DNA of 64,000 nucleotides from Cedecea selenatireducens (GTDB lineage Bacteria; Pseudomonadota; Gammaproteobacteria; Enterobacterales; Enterobacteriaceae): NCBI RefSeq assembly GCF_042138895.1, contig NZ_JBHIKW010000002.1, forward strand, positions 62,001 through 126,000. The letters are read 5' to 3'. The position numbers and the translations under genes were made by a program. This document shows positions 45,798 through 55,045 of the stretch, piece after piece (within the stretch, counting starts at the first letter, position 1; each line of letters opens with the position of its first letter). The notes below the pieces were generated by a model. The model was not told the DNA's origin, did not search any database, and was given only the letters and a program-made list of their open reading frames with translations.

Positions 45798-47630
45798 TCA
45801 GAACGGAAACAGCATCGGCACCATCACTACGCTCACGATCATCACAATGACGGTAAAAGGCACGCCGAGTTTCACGAAGTCGCTAAATTTATAGTTCCCT
45901 GGCCCCAGCACCAGCGTGTTCACAGGCGATGATACGGGCGTCATAAACGCCGCAGAGGCAGCCATCGCCACAATCATCGCGAACGGATAAGGTGAAACGC
46001 CCATCGATTTAGCGGCAGCCAGGGCGATAGGTGCCATCAGTACCGCCGTCGCGGTATTGGAGATAAACAGCCCGATGGTTGCACACATCACAAACAGGCA
46101 AACCAGCATGATGTAAGGCCCATATCCGCCACCGAACTCCATCAGCCCATGAACGATTAAATCCACCCCTCCGGTTTTCTGCAACGCCAGCGCAAAAGGC
46201 ATCATCCCGACAATCAGAATAATGCTCGGCCAGTGAATCGCCTTATAGGCGCTTTCCATATCAATACAACGGAACTTGCCCATCAGCATGCAGGCGATAA
46301 TCGCGGCAATAGGGTTGGGTATCTCGTCGGTCAGCATGAGCGCGACCATTAGCGCCAGGCAGAAAATTGCGTGCGGCGCCTGGCTGTGTGCCGGAGAAGC
46401 ATCCCGCTCTTCCACCGGCAGATTGAGCACCAGGAAATCACGATTTTGCTGTGAAAGCTGGTTAATCAGCTTCCAGTCGCCGACGACCAGAATAATATCC
46501 CCCAGTTGAATGGGCTCATCCACCAGCAGCCCTTCCATTGCCTTACCGTCTCGCCGCAGGCCAACAACGTTGAGACCGTAGCGGGTTCGGAAGGCGATTT
46601 CTCGCAAAGTCTGCCCGGTCAGTTCCGATTCGGGTAAAAGCGATACTTCAGCCATGCCCACATCCAACGCCTGATCCGAGAAATACTCGCCGCGCAGCAC
46701 CATCGGCTCCAGCATTTGTTCGCTGCAAAACTCACGTAAATCAACGTCCGAGGCGGACATATCGATCAGTAGAACGTCACGCGCGCGGAACTCGGTCACG
46801 CCGGTCACATTAACGATAACGCGGCGGAACTTGCGCCACCGTTCAAGGCCGATAACGTTAGCCCCGTAGCGCTCACGCAGCTTCAAATCATCCAGCCGGT
46901 GGCCGACCATCGGCGAACCGGGGCGAATAGCCAGCCGTCGCGCCCGCCCGGTCAGGCGATATTCTTTAATCAAGTCGCGGAAAGAACGGCGCTTCCAGCT
47001 CTCTTTTCCCGCCTCATCGCCCTGCCCTTTAAGCGCAAAACGCACCACCAGCATATAAAGGATGCCAAGCACCAATACCGCCAGGCCAATCGGCGTCACG
47101 CTAAAGAACTGGAAGCCTTCCAGCCCTTCGCGCAGCAGCTCACTATTGATAACAAGATTAGGCGGCGTGGCGACGATGGTCATCATGCCGCTGATAAGCC
47201 CGGCGAAACTAAGCGGCATCATCAATCTGGAGGGGGAAATTTTCATGCGCATTGAAACGCTGATAACCACCGGAATAAAAATGGCCACCACGCCGGTAGA
47301 ACTCATAAAGGCACCCAATCCGGCTACCGTCACCATCAGCAGGATCAGCATTTTGGTTTCGCTGCTGCCCGCCACGTCCACCAGCCAGCTGCCCATTTTG
47401 GTTGCGACGCCGGTACGCACCAGCCCGTCACCAATAATGAACAGCGCGGCAATCAGGATAACGTTGGGATCGCTGAACCCTGAAAAGGCCTCGCTAAGGC
47501 TTAACGTCCCGCTGAGGACAAAAGCGACAATAACCAACAGAGCCACCGCGTCCATACGCATCTTTCCGGTAGCGAACAGCAGGACAGCAACCCCCAGCAA
47601 CGACAACACCCAAATGAGTTCCGAATTCAA
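45798..47630 (-). CDS. yfbS: SLC13/ArsB-type inner-membrane transporter YfbS
   Basis: A 610-residue protein (E. coli 610). Two membrane halves of about five to six helices each flank a soluble middle with two RCK_C (TrkA-C) domains (about residues 205-375; GSPMVGHRLDDLKLRERYGANVIG and LTGQTLREIAFRTRYGLNVVG are the two repeat starts). The family includes citrate/dicarboxylate and sulfate transporters; the substrate of YfbS is not established. It is separated from yfbT by a terminator, so has its own promoter. Confidence 0.93.
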   Translation of the reverse strand: MNSELIWVLSLLGVAVLLFATGKMRMDAVALLVIVAFVLSGTLSLSEAFSGFSDPNVILIAALFIIGDGLVRTGVATKMGSWLVDVAGSSETKMLILLMVTVAGLGAFMSSTGVVAIFIPVVISVSMRMKISPSRLMMPLSFAGLISGMMTIVATPPNLVINSELLREGLEGFQFFSVTPIGLAVLVLGILYMLVVRFALKGQGDEAGKESWKRRSFRDLIKEYRLTGRARRLAIRPGSPMVGHRLDDLKLRERYGANVIGLERWRKFRRVIVNVTGVTEFRARDVLLIDMSASDVDLREFCSEQMLEPMVLRGEYFSDQALDVGMAEVSLLPESELTGQTLREIAFRTRYGLNVVGLRRDGKAMEGLLVDEPIQLGDIILVVGDWKLINQLSQQNRDFLVLNLPVEERDASPAHSQAPHAIFCLALMVALMLTDEIPNPIAAIIACMLMGKFRCIDMESAYKAIHWPSIILIVGMMPFALALQKTGGVDLIVHGLMEFGGGYGPYIMLVCLFVMCATIGLFISNTATAVLMAPIALAAAKSMGVSPYPFAMIVAMAASAAFMTPVSSPVNTLVLGPGNYKFSDFVKLGVPFTVIVMIVSVVMVPMLFPF

Positions 47631-47685
47631 AACGAGTCCCTGAATGGCTGATTATTGGTGAATTGAATGTAGATGAGAATGCCAT

Positions 47686-47711
47686 AAAAAAAACCCCGCA
47701 AATGCGGGGTT
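47686..47711 (-). terminator. Intrinsic terminator after yfbT
   Basis: Minus-strand stem AACCCCGC and GCGGGGTT with a 4-nt loop, followed by a run of eight T. Confidence 0.92.
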
Positions 47712-47722
47712 AAATCATGGGA

Positions 47723-48382
47723 TTAGTGTTTTCTTAACACTTCGACCGTGCCGTCCGGCGATTTCTGGACCAGCAGCTCGGTAAGGGAGGTGAGGACATA
47801 ATCCACGTGTTCAAGCCGTGGCGTATCCGCCGGGGCGTTAACCGCAATCACGTGGCAGCCAGCAGCAAGTCCGGAAAGCACGCCGGCGGGCGCATCTTCA
47901 ACGACTACGCACTCTTCCGGCTCGAGCCCAAGCAGCTGAGCACCGAGCAAATAGGCGTCAGGTTCAGGTTTCCCGCGCGCCACTCGCTCGGCCGTCACAA
48001 AGACTTCCGGCTCGGGCAGGCCACCCGCCAGGCGACGAGCGGACGCTACCGGCACAGAACCTGAAGTGACGATAGCCCATGGAATACCGGCTTCGTTAAG
48101 GTGAGCCAAAAGCTCCGCAGCTCCAGGCAAGGCAACGATACCGTCGGTATCTTCAGACTCCAGCTTCTCGAGGCGCAGGAACTCCTGCTGAATTTCTTCC
48201 TCGGAGGCACCGGCCATAAAATGGCGCAGTGAGGTAATCGCCTGCTTGCCGTGGATGAAGCCCAAGACTTCTTCCGGGGAAATATTAAAACGCTTTGCCC
48301 AGTTTACCCACGCGCGCTCGACGGCAGGAAGGGAGTCAACCAGCGTACCATCCAAATCAAACAAGAAACCTTTACACTTCAC
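47723..48382 (-). CDS. yfbT: HAD-superfamily hexitol/sugar phosphatase YfbT (HxpA)
   Basis: A 219-residue HAD hydrolase (E. coli 216). Motif I is FLFDLDGTLVDS with nucleophile Asp near residue 8, motif II is IVTSG, the lysine of motif III is in RGKPEPDAYL, and motif IV is VVVEDAPAGVLSG. The E. coli enzyme dephosphorylates sugar phosphates such as hexitol phosphates. The start is GTG at 48382, giving (M)KCKGFLFDLDG, with GAGGAG about 9 nt upstream. The ATG at 48418 would extend into yfbU and adds 12 unconserved residues. Confidence 0.9.
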   Translation of the reverse strand: MKCKGFLFDLDGTLVDSLPAVERAWVNWAKRFNISPEEVLGFIHGKQAITSLRHFMAGASEEEIQQEFLRLEKLESEDTDGIVALPGAAELLAHLNEAGIPWAIVTSGSVPVASARRLAGGLPEPEVFVTAERVARGKPEPDAYLLGAQLLGLEPEECVVVEDAPAGVLSGLAAGCHVIAVNAPADTPRLEHVDYVLTSLTELLVQKSPDGTVEVLRKH

Positions 48383-48395
48383 TACGCGTCTCTCC

Positions 48396-48890
48396 TCAGG
48401 CGTTAATAATCTGCGCAATCTCGTTGGCGCTTAAGTGATACTGACGCGGGCAGGCATGCCACACCTTCAGCATTCGTTGGTATTTGTCCCACATTGGGGT
48501 TTGGGCGTTAAAGCCGTGGGTGCCGGCATCGAAATGGGTATAGCGGCCTTCAATGTTCACCATAAAGCGAACATAGCCCAGGAAACGGGCTTCGGTGGCG
48601 GCATCAAAGCCCATAAAGGTGACGCGACGTTCGTCGATGTCCTGGCTGTCTTTCAGGTTGGTCCAGGAAACGTGCAGCGCGTGATACATCTCCATGATGT
48701 CGATAACGATGCGGCAGGTTTCTTCCTTCAGCTCGCCAAACTCGCGATCCAGCTCGCGCATTTGCAGGCCATAGCCGCGTTCGATGATGGTTTGCAGGCG
48801 ACGATAGCGCTCGGCGTTATCCGGGTCCATCATCGTCATCATCTTATACTGGTTGGATAAAATCAGACGTTGCGCGTTAGTCATTTCCAT
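48396..48890 (-). CDS. yfbU: YfbU family protein
   Basis: A 164-residue conserved protein (E. coli 164) of the YfbU family. It has a helical, charged sequence with no membrane segments: MEMTNAQRLILSNQYKMM, RELDREFGELKEETC, HFDAGTHGFNAQTPMWDKY. Its biochemical role is not established; overexpression effects on stress survival have been reported in E. coli. The start at 48890 has AGGAG 7 nt upstream; an ATG 6 nt later is an alternative. yfbT follows after 13 nt and is probably co-transcribed. Confidence 0.93.
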   Translation of the reverse strand: MEMTNAQRLILSNQYKMMTMMDPDNAERYRRLQTIIERGYGLQMRELDREFGELKEETCRIVIDIMEMYHALHVSWTNLKDSQDIDERRVTFMGFDAATEARFLGYVRFMVNIEGRYTHFDAGTHGFNAQTPMWDKYQRMLKVWHACPRQYHLSANEIAQIINA

Positions 48891-48985
48891 TTCCTGACTC
48901 CTTTGGTACATGGAAAAATCCAGGTTATGACGAAGATAACCTGTAAGAAAGTATGCCTTCCTTTATATGCGCAACCGTAGGGTAA

Positions 48986-49441
48986 TTACAAATCATCCAG
49001 GAAAGTTTTATCCAGCTGTTTGAACGCGCGCTTGAGCACGTCCGCCAGCGCCTGGTAGTCCGGCTTGCCTTCAACCGGGGCCAGCGCCTGACCTGCTTCC
49101 TGCAGTTTCATACGAACTTCATAAAACCATTGTAAGGTCGAAGGCGGTAACGGCGTGACCGAGCGCTTGCCGAGCCACCACAGTCCTTGCATTGGCAGGC
49201 TACAGGCAAAAAGTGCCGTGGCCACCGCGGGGCCAAGCTGGCCGCCCAGCGCGATTTGCCAGGTCAGCGTAAACACCGCCAGCGGCGGCATAAAACGTAT
49301 GGCGTACCGAGTGGCACGAATCACACGATTTTCGATAAATACCGGTGACAGGCGCTTATCCAGCGGCCAGGTCTTCGAGTAGTGCTGCCCACGTCCGAAC
49401 AGGCTAAACCAGCTAACATGGCTATTCTGGGGTGTCGACAT
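48986..49441 (-). CDS. yfbV: UPF0208 membrane protein YfbV
   Basis: A 151-residue inner-membrane protein (E. coli 151) with two predicted membrane helices (about residues 45-90) and a C-terminal cytoplasmic helix rich in Lys and Asp. In E. coli YfbV limits how far the MatP-organised terminus macrodomain constrains neighbouring DNA. The conserved N-terminal WFSLFGRGQHYSKTWP segment supports the call. Divergent from ackA across 337 nt. Confidence 0.94.
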   Translation of the reverse strand: MSTPQNSHVSWFSLFGRGQHYSKTWPLDKRLSPVFIENRVIRATRYAIRFMPPLAVFTLTWQIALGGQLGPAVATALFACSLPMQGLWWLGKRSVTPLPPSTLQWFYEVRMKLQEAGQALAPVEGKPDYQALADVLKRAFKQLDKTFLDDL

Positions 49442-49778
49442 GGCTCATACCTCAACTCTACATATAAAAAATAAAATAATTTTGCAACTCAGCAACTCTC
49501 AATGACATCGTTCAAAAAATTTTGTCTTTACGAGCCTCTATCTGCTACCCTGTGCCGGCCTTGATGGCCGTAGTGGGGAAACCACATGCTGTCAAACATT
49601 CTTTTACATCGCCGTGACCTGCAGCTTCGGGAATATGGCGTAAACTCTGAGTAATTTTATTCGCCATGCCGAAAAACGCTTCTGGCATGACGTTAATCAT
49701 AAATGTCCGCGTCATCATGCGCTACGCTGATAGACTAACTGACGTTTTTTTAGCCACGTATCAAAAATAGGTACTTCC
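49442..49778. promoter_or_regulatory. 337-nt yfbV-ackA intergenic region
   Basis: It holds promoters for yfbV and ackA. Visible: a small stem CGGCC (49556-49560) with GGCCG (49566-49570), then GTGG (49573-49576) with CCAC (49582-49585) immediately before a 22-codon frame (49586-49654, listed separately), then a longer stem with one mismatch (about 49663-49670 with 49684-49691). ArcA/FNR/CreB sites known in E. coli could not be placed. Confidence 0.5.
49586..49654 (+). CDS. Possible 22-codon leader peptide upstream of ackA
   Basis: ATG at 49586 to TAA at 49654, reading MLSNILLHRRDLQL and on to residue 22. A GTGGGG stretch lies 8 nt upstream, but it is also the left arm of a small hairpin. It lies 124 nt before ackA. 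Frames of this length are expected by chance; only conservation among relatives would support it. Confidence 0.2.
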   Translation: MLSNILLHRRDLQLREYGVNSE

Positions 49779-50981
49779 ATGTCGAGTAAGCTAGTACTGG
49801 TTCTGAACTGCGGTAGCTCATCACTTAAATTCGCAATTATCGATGCCGTAAACGGTGAAGAGTACCTTTCTGGTTTAGCAGAGTGTTTCCATCTTCCTGA
49901 AGCCCGCATCAAATGGAAGCTGGACGGCGCTAAACAAGAAGCGGCTCTGGGTGCAGGTGCCGCTCACAGCGAAGCTCTTAACTTCATCGTTAATAAGATT
50001 CTGGCAGAAAAACCAGAATTGTCCGCTCAGCTGACCGCAATTGGTCACCGTATCGTACACGGCGGTGAAAAATACACCAGCTCCGTTGTTATCGATGATT
50101 CCGTGATTCAGGGTATCAAAGATTCTGCCTCTTTTGCACCGCTGCATAACCCTGCACACCTGATCGGTATCGCTGAAGCCCTGAAATCCTTCCCTAACCT
50201 GGCTGATAAAAACGTTGCCGTGTTCGACACCGCGTTCCATCAGACCATGCCGGAAGAATCTTTCCTCTACGCTCTGCCGTACAAACTGTACAAAGAGCAC
50301 GGCGTTCGTCGCTACGGCGCACACGGCACCAGCCACTTCTACGTGACTCAGGAAGCCGCAAAAATGTTGAACAAGCCGGTTGATGAACTGAACATCATCA
50401 CCTGCCACCTGGGCAACGGCGGTTCCGTTTCTGCAATCCGTAACGGTAAATGCGTTGATACCTCCATGGGTCTGACCCCGCTGGAAGGTCTGGTCATGGG
50501 TACCCGCTCCGGCGACATCGACCCGGCTATTATCTTCCACCTGCACGATGCCCTGGGCATGAGCGTGGAAGACATCAACAAAATGCTGACCAAAGAGTCC
50601 GGCCTGCTGGGTCTGACCGAAGTCACCAGCGACTGCCGCTACGTTGAAGACAACTACACAACGAAAGAAGACGCTAAACGTGCAATGGACGTTTACTGCC
50701 ACCGTCTGGCGAAATACATCGGCTCCTACACCGCGCTGATGGAAGGTCGTCTGGACGCCGTTGTCTTCACCGGTGGTATCGGTGAAAACGCCGCCATGGT
50801 ACGTGAACTGTCCCTGGGCAAACTGGGCGTACTGGGCTTCGAAGTTGATCACGAGCGCAACCTGGCTGCACGTTTCGGCAAGTCTGGCTTCATCAACAAG
50901 GAAGGCACCCGCCCGGCGGTGGTTATCACCACCAACGAAGAGCTGGTCATCGCTCAGGATGCATCCCGCCTGACCGCCTGA
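49779..50981 (+). CDS. ackA: Acetate kinase AckA
   Basis: A 400-residue ASKHA-fold kinase (E. coli 400) that interconverts acetate plus ATP with acetyl phosphate plus ADP. Seen: LVLNCGSSSLKFAI at the N-terminus (Asn near residue 8), IGHRIVHGGE with the catalytic Arg (about 91), TCHLGNGGSVSAI (His about 180), and FTGGIGENAAMVRE near 330. It works with Pta to excrete or reuse acetate and sets the acetyl phosphate level. First gene of ackA-pta. Confidence 0.98.
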   Translation: MSSKLVLVLNCGSSSLKFAIIDAVNGEEYLSGLAECFHLPEARIKWKLDGAKQEAALGAGAAHSEALNFIVNKILAEKPELSAQLTAIGHRIVHGGEKYTSSVVIDDSVIQGIKDSASFAPLHNPAHLIGIAEALKSFPNLADKNVAVFDTAFHQTMPEESFLYALPYKLYKEHGVRRYGAHGTSHFYVTQEAAKMLNKPVDELNIITCHLGNGGSVSAIRNGKCVDTSMGLTPLEGLVMGTRSGDIDPAIIFHLHDALGMSVEDINKMLTKESGLLGLTEVTSDCRYVEDNYTTKEDAKRAMDVYCHRLAKYIGSYTALMEGRLDAVVFTGGIGENAAMVRELSLGKLGVLGFEVDHERNLAARFGKSGFINKEGTRPAVVITTNEELVIAQDASRLTA

Positions 50982-50987
50982 TTCCCT

Positions 50988-51018
50988 CACCGCCAGCCTT
51001 AGCTGGCGGTGTTGTTTT
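50988..51018 (+). terminator. Hairpin between ackA and pta
   Basis: A perfect 10-bp stem CACCGCCAGC and GCTGGCGGTG with a CTTA loop, followed by TTGTTTT, just after the ackA stop. It looks like an intrinsic terminator placed inside an operon, so it could lower pta relative to ackA or mark the ackA 3' end. Confidence 0.7.
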
Positions 51019-51066
51019 CTGAGTCGAGTGAGCATCCCTGCTCGCGAAAACGAAAGAGGTTATACC

Positions 51067-53208
51067 GTGTCCCGTACTATTATGCTGATCCCTACCGGAA
51101 CCAGCGTCGGCCTTACCAGCGTAAGCCTTGGCGTTATCCGTGCTATGGAACAAAAAGGCGTTCGTCTGAGCGTCTTCAAACCTATCGCCCAGCCGCGTAC
51201 CGGTGGCGATAGCCCGGACCAGACCACCAGCATCATCCGCGCTAACTCCACCATCCCGGCCGCCGAGCCGCTGAACATGGGCCACGTAGAGTCCCTGCTG
51301 TCCAGCAATCAGCAGGACGTGCTGATGGAAGAGATCATCGCCAACTACCACGCCAGCAGCAAAGATGCTGAAGTCGTTCTGGTTGAAGGCCTGGTGCCGA
51401 CCCGCAAACACCAGTTTGCTCAGGCGCTGAACTATGAAATCGCCAAAACCCTGAATGCGGAAATCGTCTTCGTAATGTCTCTGGGCAATGACTCTCCGGA
51501 GCAGCTGAAAGAGCGTATCGAACTGACCAGCAGCAGCTTCGGCGGCAGCAAAAACACCAACATCACCGGCGTTATCATTAACAAACTGAACGCCCCGGTT
51601 GATGAGCAGGGTCGTACCCGTCCGGACCTGTCCGAGATCTTCGACGACTCCAGCAAAGCGAGCATCGCTAACATCGATCCTAAGCAGCTGTTTGCCGACA
51701 GCCCGCTGCCGGTTCTGGGCTGCGTGCCGTGGAGCTTCGAACTGATTGCTACCCGCGCTATCGACATGGCTCGCCACCTGAACGCGACCGTCATTAACGA
51801 AGGTGACATCAATACTCGCCGCGTGAAGTCCGTGACTTTCTGTGCGCGCAGCATTCCGCACATGCTGGAACACTTCCGCCCTGGTTCTCTGCTGGTCACC
51901 TCCGCAGATCGCCCGGACGTGCTGGTTGCCGCCTGCCTGGCTGCAATGAACGGCGTTGAAATTGGCGCCATCCTGCTGACCGGCGGTTACGAAATGGACC
52001 CACGCATCAGCAAGCTGTGCGAGCGTGCTTTCGCTACCGGCCTGCCGCTGTTCATGGTTGACACCAACACCTGGCAGACCTCTCTGAGCCTGCAGAGCTT
52101 CAACCTGGAAGTCCCAACCGACGACCATCAGCGTATCGAAAAAGTGCAGGAATATGTGGCCAGCCACATTGATGCGAACTGGATCGAATCCCTGACCGCG
52201 ACCTCCGAGCGCAGCCGTCGTCTGTCTCCTCCAGCGTTCCGCTACCAGCTGACCGAACTGGCTCGTAAAGCCGGTAAACGCGTTGTGCTGCCGGAAGGCG
52301 ACGAGCCGCGTACCGTTAAAGCAGCGGCTATCTGTGCTGAACGTGGTATCGCGACCTGTGTGCTGCTGGGTAACCCGGATGAAATCACCCGTGTTGCTGC
52401 TGCGCAGGGCGTTGAGCTGGGCGCAGGCATCGAAATCGTTGACCCGGAAGTGGTTCGCGAAAGCTACGTTGCCCGCCTGGTTGAGCTGCGTAAGAGCAAG
52501 GGCATGACCGAAGCCGTTGCCCGCGAACAGCTGGAAGACAACGTTGTGCTGGGCACCCTGATGCTCGAGCAGGACGAAGTTGACGGCCTGGTTTCCGGGG
52601 CTGTTCACACCACCGCGAACACCATTCGTCCGCCGTTGCAGCTGATCAAAACTGCCCCAGGCAGTTCTCTGGTGTCTTCCGTGTTCTTCATGCTGCTGCC
52701 TGAACAGGTTTACGTTTACGGCGACTGTGCGATTAACCCGGATCCAACCGCAGAACAGCTGGCAGAAATCGCGATTCAGTCCGCTGACTCCGCTGCCGCT
52801 TTCGGTATCGACCCACGCGTTGCCATGCTCTCCTACTCCACCGGTAACTCCGGCGCAGGTAGCGACGTTGAGAAAGTGCGTGAAGCTACCCGTATCGCTC
52901 AGGAAAAACGCCCCGATCTGGTCATCGACGGCCCACTGCAGTATGACGCTGCGGTAATGGCTGACGTGGCTAAGTCTAAGGCACCAAACTCTCCTGTTGC
53001 GGGCCGTGCAACCGTGTTCATCTTCCCTGACCTGAACACCGGTAACACCACCTATAAAGCGGTACAGCGTTCTGCAGACCTGATCTCCATCGGGCCAATG
53101 CTGCAGGGTATGCGCAAGCCGGTTAACGACCTGTCCCGTGGCGCGCTGGTTGACGATATCGTCTACACCATCGCTCTGACCGCGATTCAGTCCGCTCAGC
53201 AAGAGTAA
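51067..53208 (+). CDS. pta: Phosphate acetyltransferase Pta
   Basis: A 713-residue protein (E. coli 714) that converts acetyl-CoA and phosphate to acetyl phosphate. Three parts: an N-terminal P-loop-like/DRTGG regulatory region (about residues 1-370, starting SRTIMLIPTGTSVGLTS), and the C-terminal PTA_PTB catalytic domain (about 390-710; VVLPEGDEPRTVKAA, DGLVSGAVHTTANTIRP, STGNSGAGSDVEKV). The start is GTG at 51067, giving the family N-terminus with AGAGG 7 nt upstream; the ATG at 51028 adds 13 unconserved residues. Confidence 0.97.
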   Translation: MSRTIMLIPTGTSVGLTSVSLGVIRAMEQKGVRLSVFKPIAQPRTGGDSPDQTTSIIRANSTIPAAEPLNMGHVESLLSSNQQDVLMEEIIANYHASSKDAEVVLVEGLVPTRKHQFAQALNYEIAKTLNAEIVFVMSLGNDSPEQLKERIELTSSSFGGSKNTNITGVIINKLNAPVDEQGRTRPDLSEIFDDSSKASIANIDPKQLFADSPLPVLGCVPWSFELIATRAIDMARHLNATVINEGDINTRRVKSVTFCARSIPHMLEHFRPGSLLVTSADRPDVLVAACLAAMNGVEIGAILLTGGYEMDPRISKLCERAFATGLPLFMVDTNTWQTSLSLQSFNLEVPTDDHQRIEKVQEYVASHIDANWIESLTATSERSRRLSPPAFRYQLTELARKAGKRVVLPEGDEPRTVKAAAICAERGIATCVLLGNPDEITRVAAAQGVELGAGIEIVDPEVVRESYVARLVELRKSKGMTEAVAREQLEDNVVLGTLMLEQDEVDGLVSGAVHTTANTIRPPLQLIKTAPGSSLVSSVFFMLLPEQVYVYGDCAINPDPTAEQLAEIAIQSADSAAAFGIDPRVAMLSYSTGNSGAGSDVEKVREATRIAQEKRPDLVIDGPLQYDAAVMADVAKSKAPNSPVAGRATVFIFPDLNTGNTTYKAVQRSADLISIGPMLQGMRKPVNDLSRGALVDDIVYTIALTAIQSAQQE

Positions 53209-53222
53209 GCCAGCTGAGACGT

Positions 53223-53250
53223 AAAAAGGCAGCCACCTGGCTGCCTTTTT
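53223..53250. terminator. Bidirectional terminator between pta and transketolase operon
   Basis: A perfect 12-bp stem AAAAAGGCAGCC and GGCTGCCTTTTT with a 4-nt loop. It ends pta on the plus strand and the PTS-transketolase operon on the minus strand. Confidence 0.93.
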
Positions 53251-53265
53251 TATTGCTTTAACCCG

Positions 53266-54219
53266 CTACAGTAGCTCTTTAGCCGCCTTCACAATATCGG
53301 CCGCCGTCAGGCCATATTCCTGCTGCAGGAAGTCCTGAGTGCCAACCTGGCCGTAACGCTCCTTCACGCCCACTCTTCGCATCGGCACAGGGCAGGTTTC
53401 CACCAGCACTTCCGCCACCGCTGACCCCAATCCGTTGTGAATACTGTGGTTTTCACAGGTGACGATGCGCCCGGTTTTCTCGGCGTAGTTCTTCACCAGC
53501 ATGCGGTCGACAGGCTTGAGGGTGAACATGTCGATCACCGCCGCGCTGACGCCCTCCAGCTCAAGCTGCTGAGCTGCTTTTAGCGCTTCTGCAACCATAA
53601 TCCCGTTGGCTATCAGCGTAATGTCCGTGCCTTCGCGCAGCACGTTGCCTTTGCCGATGGTGAAGGTCGAGCCTTCCTCATAAACGGTAGCCGCCTGCTT
53701 ACGAATAGTGCGCACCCAGTAGAAACCTTCCAGCGCGATCAGCTGGCGCAGAATGTCCTTAAACATCACCGCGTCGGTCACCTCCAGCACGATGGAGTGC
53801 GCCAGCCCACGCACAATGCCCATATCTTCGAACGACATATGGGTACCGCCGTTATGGCAGGCCGTTACCCCGGCGTCAGAAGCGATAACCTTGACGTTAT
53901 TGCGCTGGTAATCCAGCGACATAAACAGCTGGTCAAAGCAGCGGCGGCTGGCGAAGGCGGTAAAAGTATGAACAAACGGCTTACGTCCGGTCAGCGACAG
54001 GCCTGCCGCCACGCCAATCACGTTGGCTTCCATGATGCCGCAGTTAATCACGTGCTGCGGGTTATCTCGCTGTACGCCGTCCATCGCCATCGAACTCATC
54101 AGGTCAGCTTCCAGCGCGATAATACCGCTGTCTTCGCTAATCTGCTGCTGAACAAACCCGGCATAGATTTTCCGCATCTCAACGGCGTCCTGGCCGCCGG
54201 TCTGGCTTACCTTAATCAT
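53266..54219 (-). CDS. Transketolase-like protein, C-terminal (pyrimidine-binding) subunit
   Basis: A 317-residue protein equivalent to the central and C-terminal domains of transketolase. It shows the pyrimidine-binding domain (about 1-165; INCGIMEANVIGVAAGLSLTGRKPFVHTF with the catalytic-type Glu near residue 64) and the C-terminal domain (about 180-310; DITLIANGIMVAEAL). With the next gene upstream it would form a two-subunit thiamine-diphosphate enzyme moving two-carbon units between sugar phosphates. The two frames overlap by 8 nt. Split transketolases often sit with sugar uptake genes; here with an ascorbate-type PTS. The substrate is not known. Confidence 0.9.
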   Translation of the reverse strand: MIKVSQTGGQDAVEMRKIYAGFVQQQISEDSGIIALEADLMSSMAMDGVQRDNPQHVINCGIMEANVIGVAAGLSLTGRKPFVHTFTAFASRRCFDQLFMSLDYQRNNVKVIASDAGVTACHNGGTHMSFEDMGIVRGLAHSIVLEVTDAVMFKDILRQLIALEGFYWVRTIRKQAATVYEEGSTFTIGKGNVLREGTDITLIANGIMVAEALKAAQQLELEGVSAAVIDMFTLKPVDRMLVKNYAEKTGRIVTCENHSIHNGLGSAVAEVLVETCPVPMRRVGVKERYGQVGTQDFLQQEYGLTAADIVKAAKELL

Positions 54220-55045
54220 GTTCCGCCTCCAGTTGCGCGATGGCCTGCTCCAGCGCCTGTTTTGACTGCTCCGTCAGGCGGAGATGGTGAGAGTTACCCA
54301 GCTGTTCAAGATACGGCACGCCTTGCCCCTTCACGCTGTCGAGGATCACCAGCAGAGGGCGCTGCTCGCCGCTGCGCACGGGCTTCACCGCTGCCAGCAA
54401 ACCGGCGATGTCATCCCCTTTCACCTTCACCACGTCAAAACCGAAGGCGCTAAACTTCTCTGCCAGATCGAATGCGCAGATGATTTCGTCCAGCTCGCCG
54501 TCCAGCTGTTGCTTGTTCCAGTCGACAAAAACCGTCAGGTTATTGAGGCGGTGATGAGCAATAAACTGGAAAGCCTCCCAGCACTGCCCCTCGTTCAGCT
54601 CGCCGTCGCCGACGATGCTGAATACCCGGTTACGGCGCTGCGCCAGCTTGTGGGACAACGCAATACCGGCGGCGATAGAAATCCCCTGCCCCAGCGAACC
54701 GGTGGTGGCGTCCACGCCGCGAGTTTTCAGGCGGTCAGGGTGGCTCGGCAGGCTGGTCCCATTCTCATTCAGAGTAGCCAACTGCTCGACCGGGAAATAT
54801 CCCTTCAGCGCCAGCGTGCTGTACAGCGCCGGGCCAGCATGCCCCTTCGACAGCACAAAGTAGTCGCGCTCTGCCCAGTCAGGGTCACCCGGATCGATAT
54901 TCATCACCTCGCCATACAGCACCGCCAGCGTTTCCACCACCGACATGCTGCCGCCGTAGTGACCGAACCCCAGCTGCGTGAGCGCCTTCAGCGTCTCCAC
55001 CCGGATATCGCGCGCAAACCGCGAGACGTCTGCCAGTTCATTCAT
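54212..55045 (-). CDS. Transketolase-like protein, N-terminal (diphosphate-binding) subunit
   Basis: A 277-residue protein equivalent to the N-terminal domain of transketolase. The ThDP motif is complete: GDGELNEGQCWEAF at about residues 147-160 and the closing Asn in VFVDWNKQ. FGHYGGSMSVVE near residue 28 and SKGHAGPALY near 67 are conserved transketolase segments, and GSLGQGISIAAGIA follows. It shares one base (TAATG) with the PTS IIC gene before it and overlaps the C-terminal subunit gene by 8 nt, so the proteins are probably made in fixed ratio. Confidence 0.92.
   Translation of the reverse strand: MNELADVSRFARDIRVETLKALTQLGFGHYGGSMSVVETLAVLYGEVMNIDPGDPDWAERDYFVLSKGHAGPALYSTLALKGYFPVEQLATLNENGTSLPSHPDRLKTRGVDATTGSLGQGISIAAGIALSHKLAQRRNRVFSIVGDGELNEGQCWEAFQFIAHHRLNNLTVFVDWNKQQLDGELDEIICAFDLAEKFSAFGFDVVKVKGDDIAGLLAAVKPVRSGEQRPLLVILDSVKGQGVPYLEQLGNSHHLRLTEQSKQALEQAIAQLEAEHD

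Noticed and set aside
50947..53202. A 751-codon open frame antisense to pta
   Set aside because: Pta is a highly conserved, strongly biased gene whose codon choice leaves few stop triplets on the other strand. The antisense protein shows no recognisable domain or start signal.
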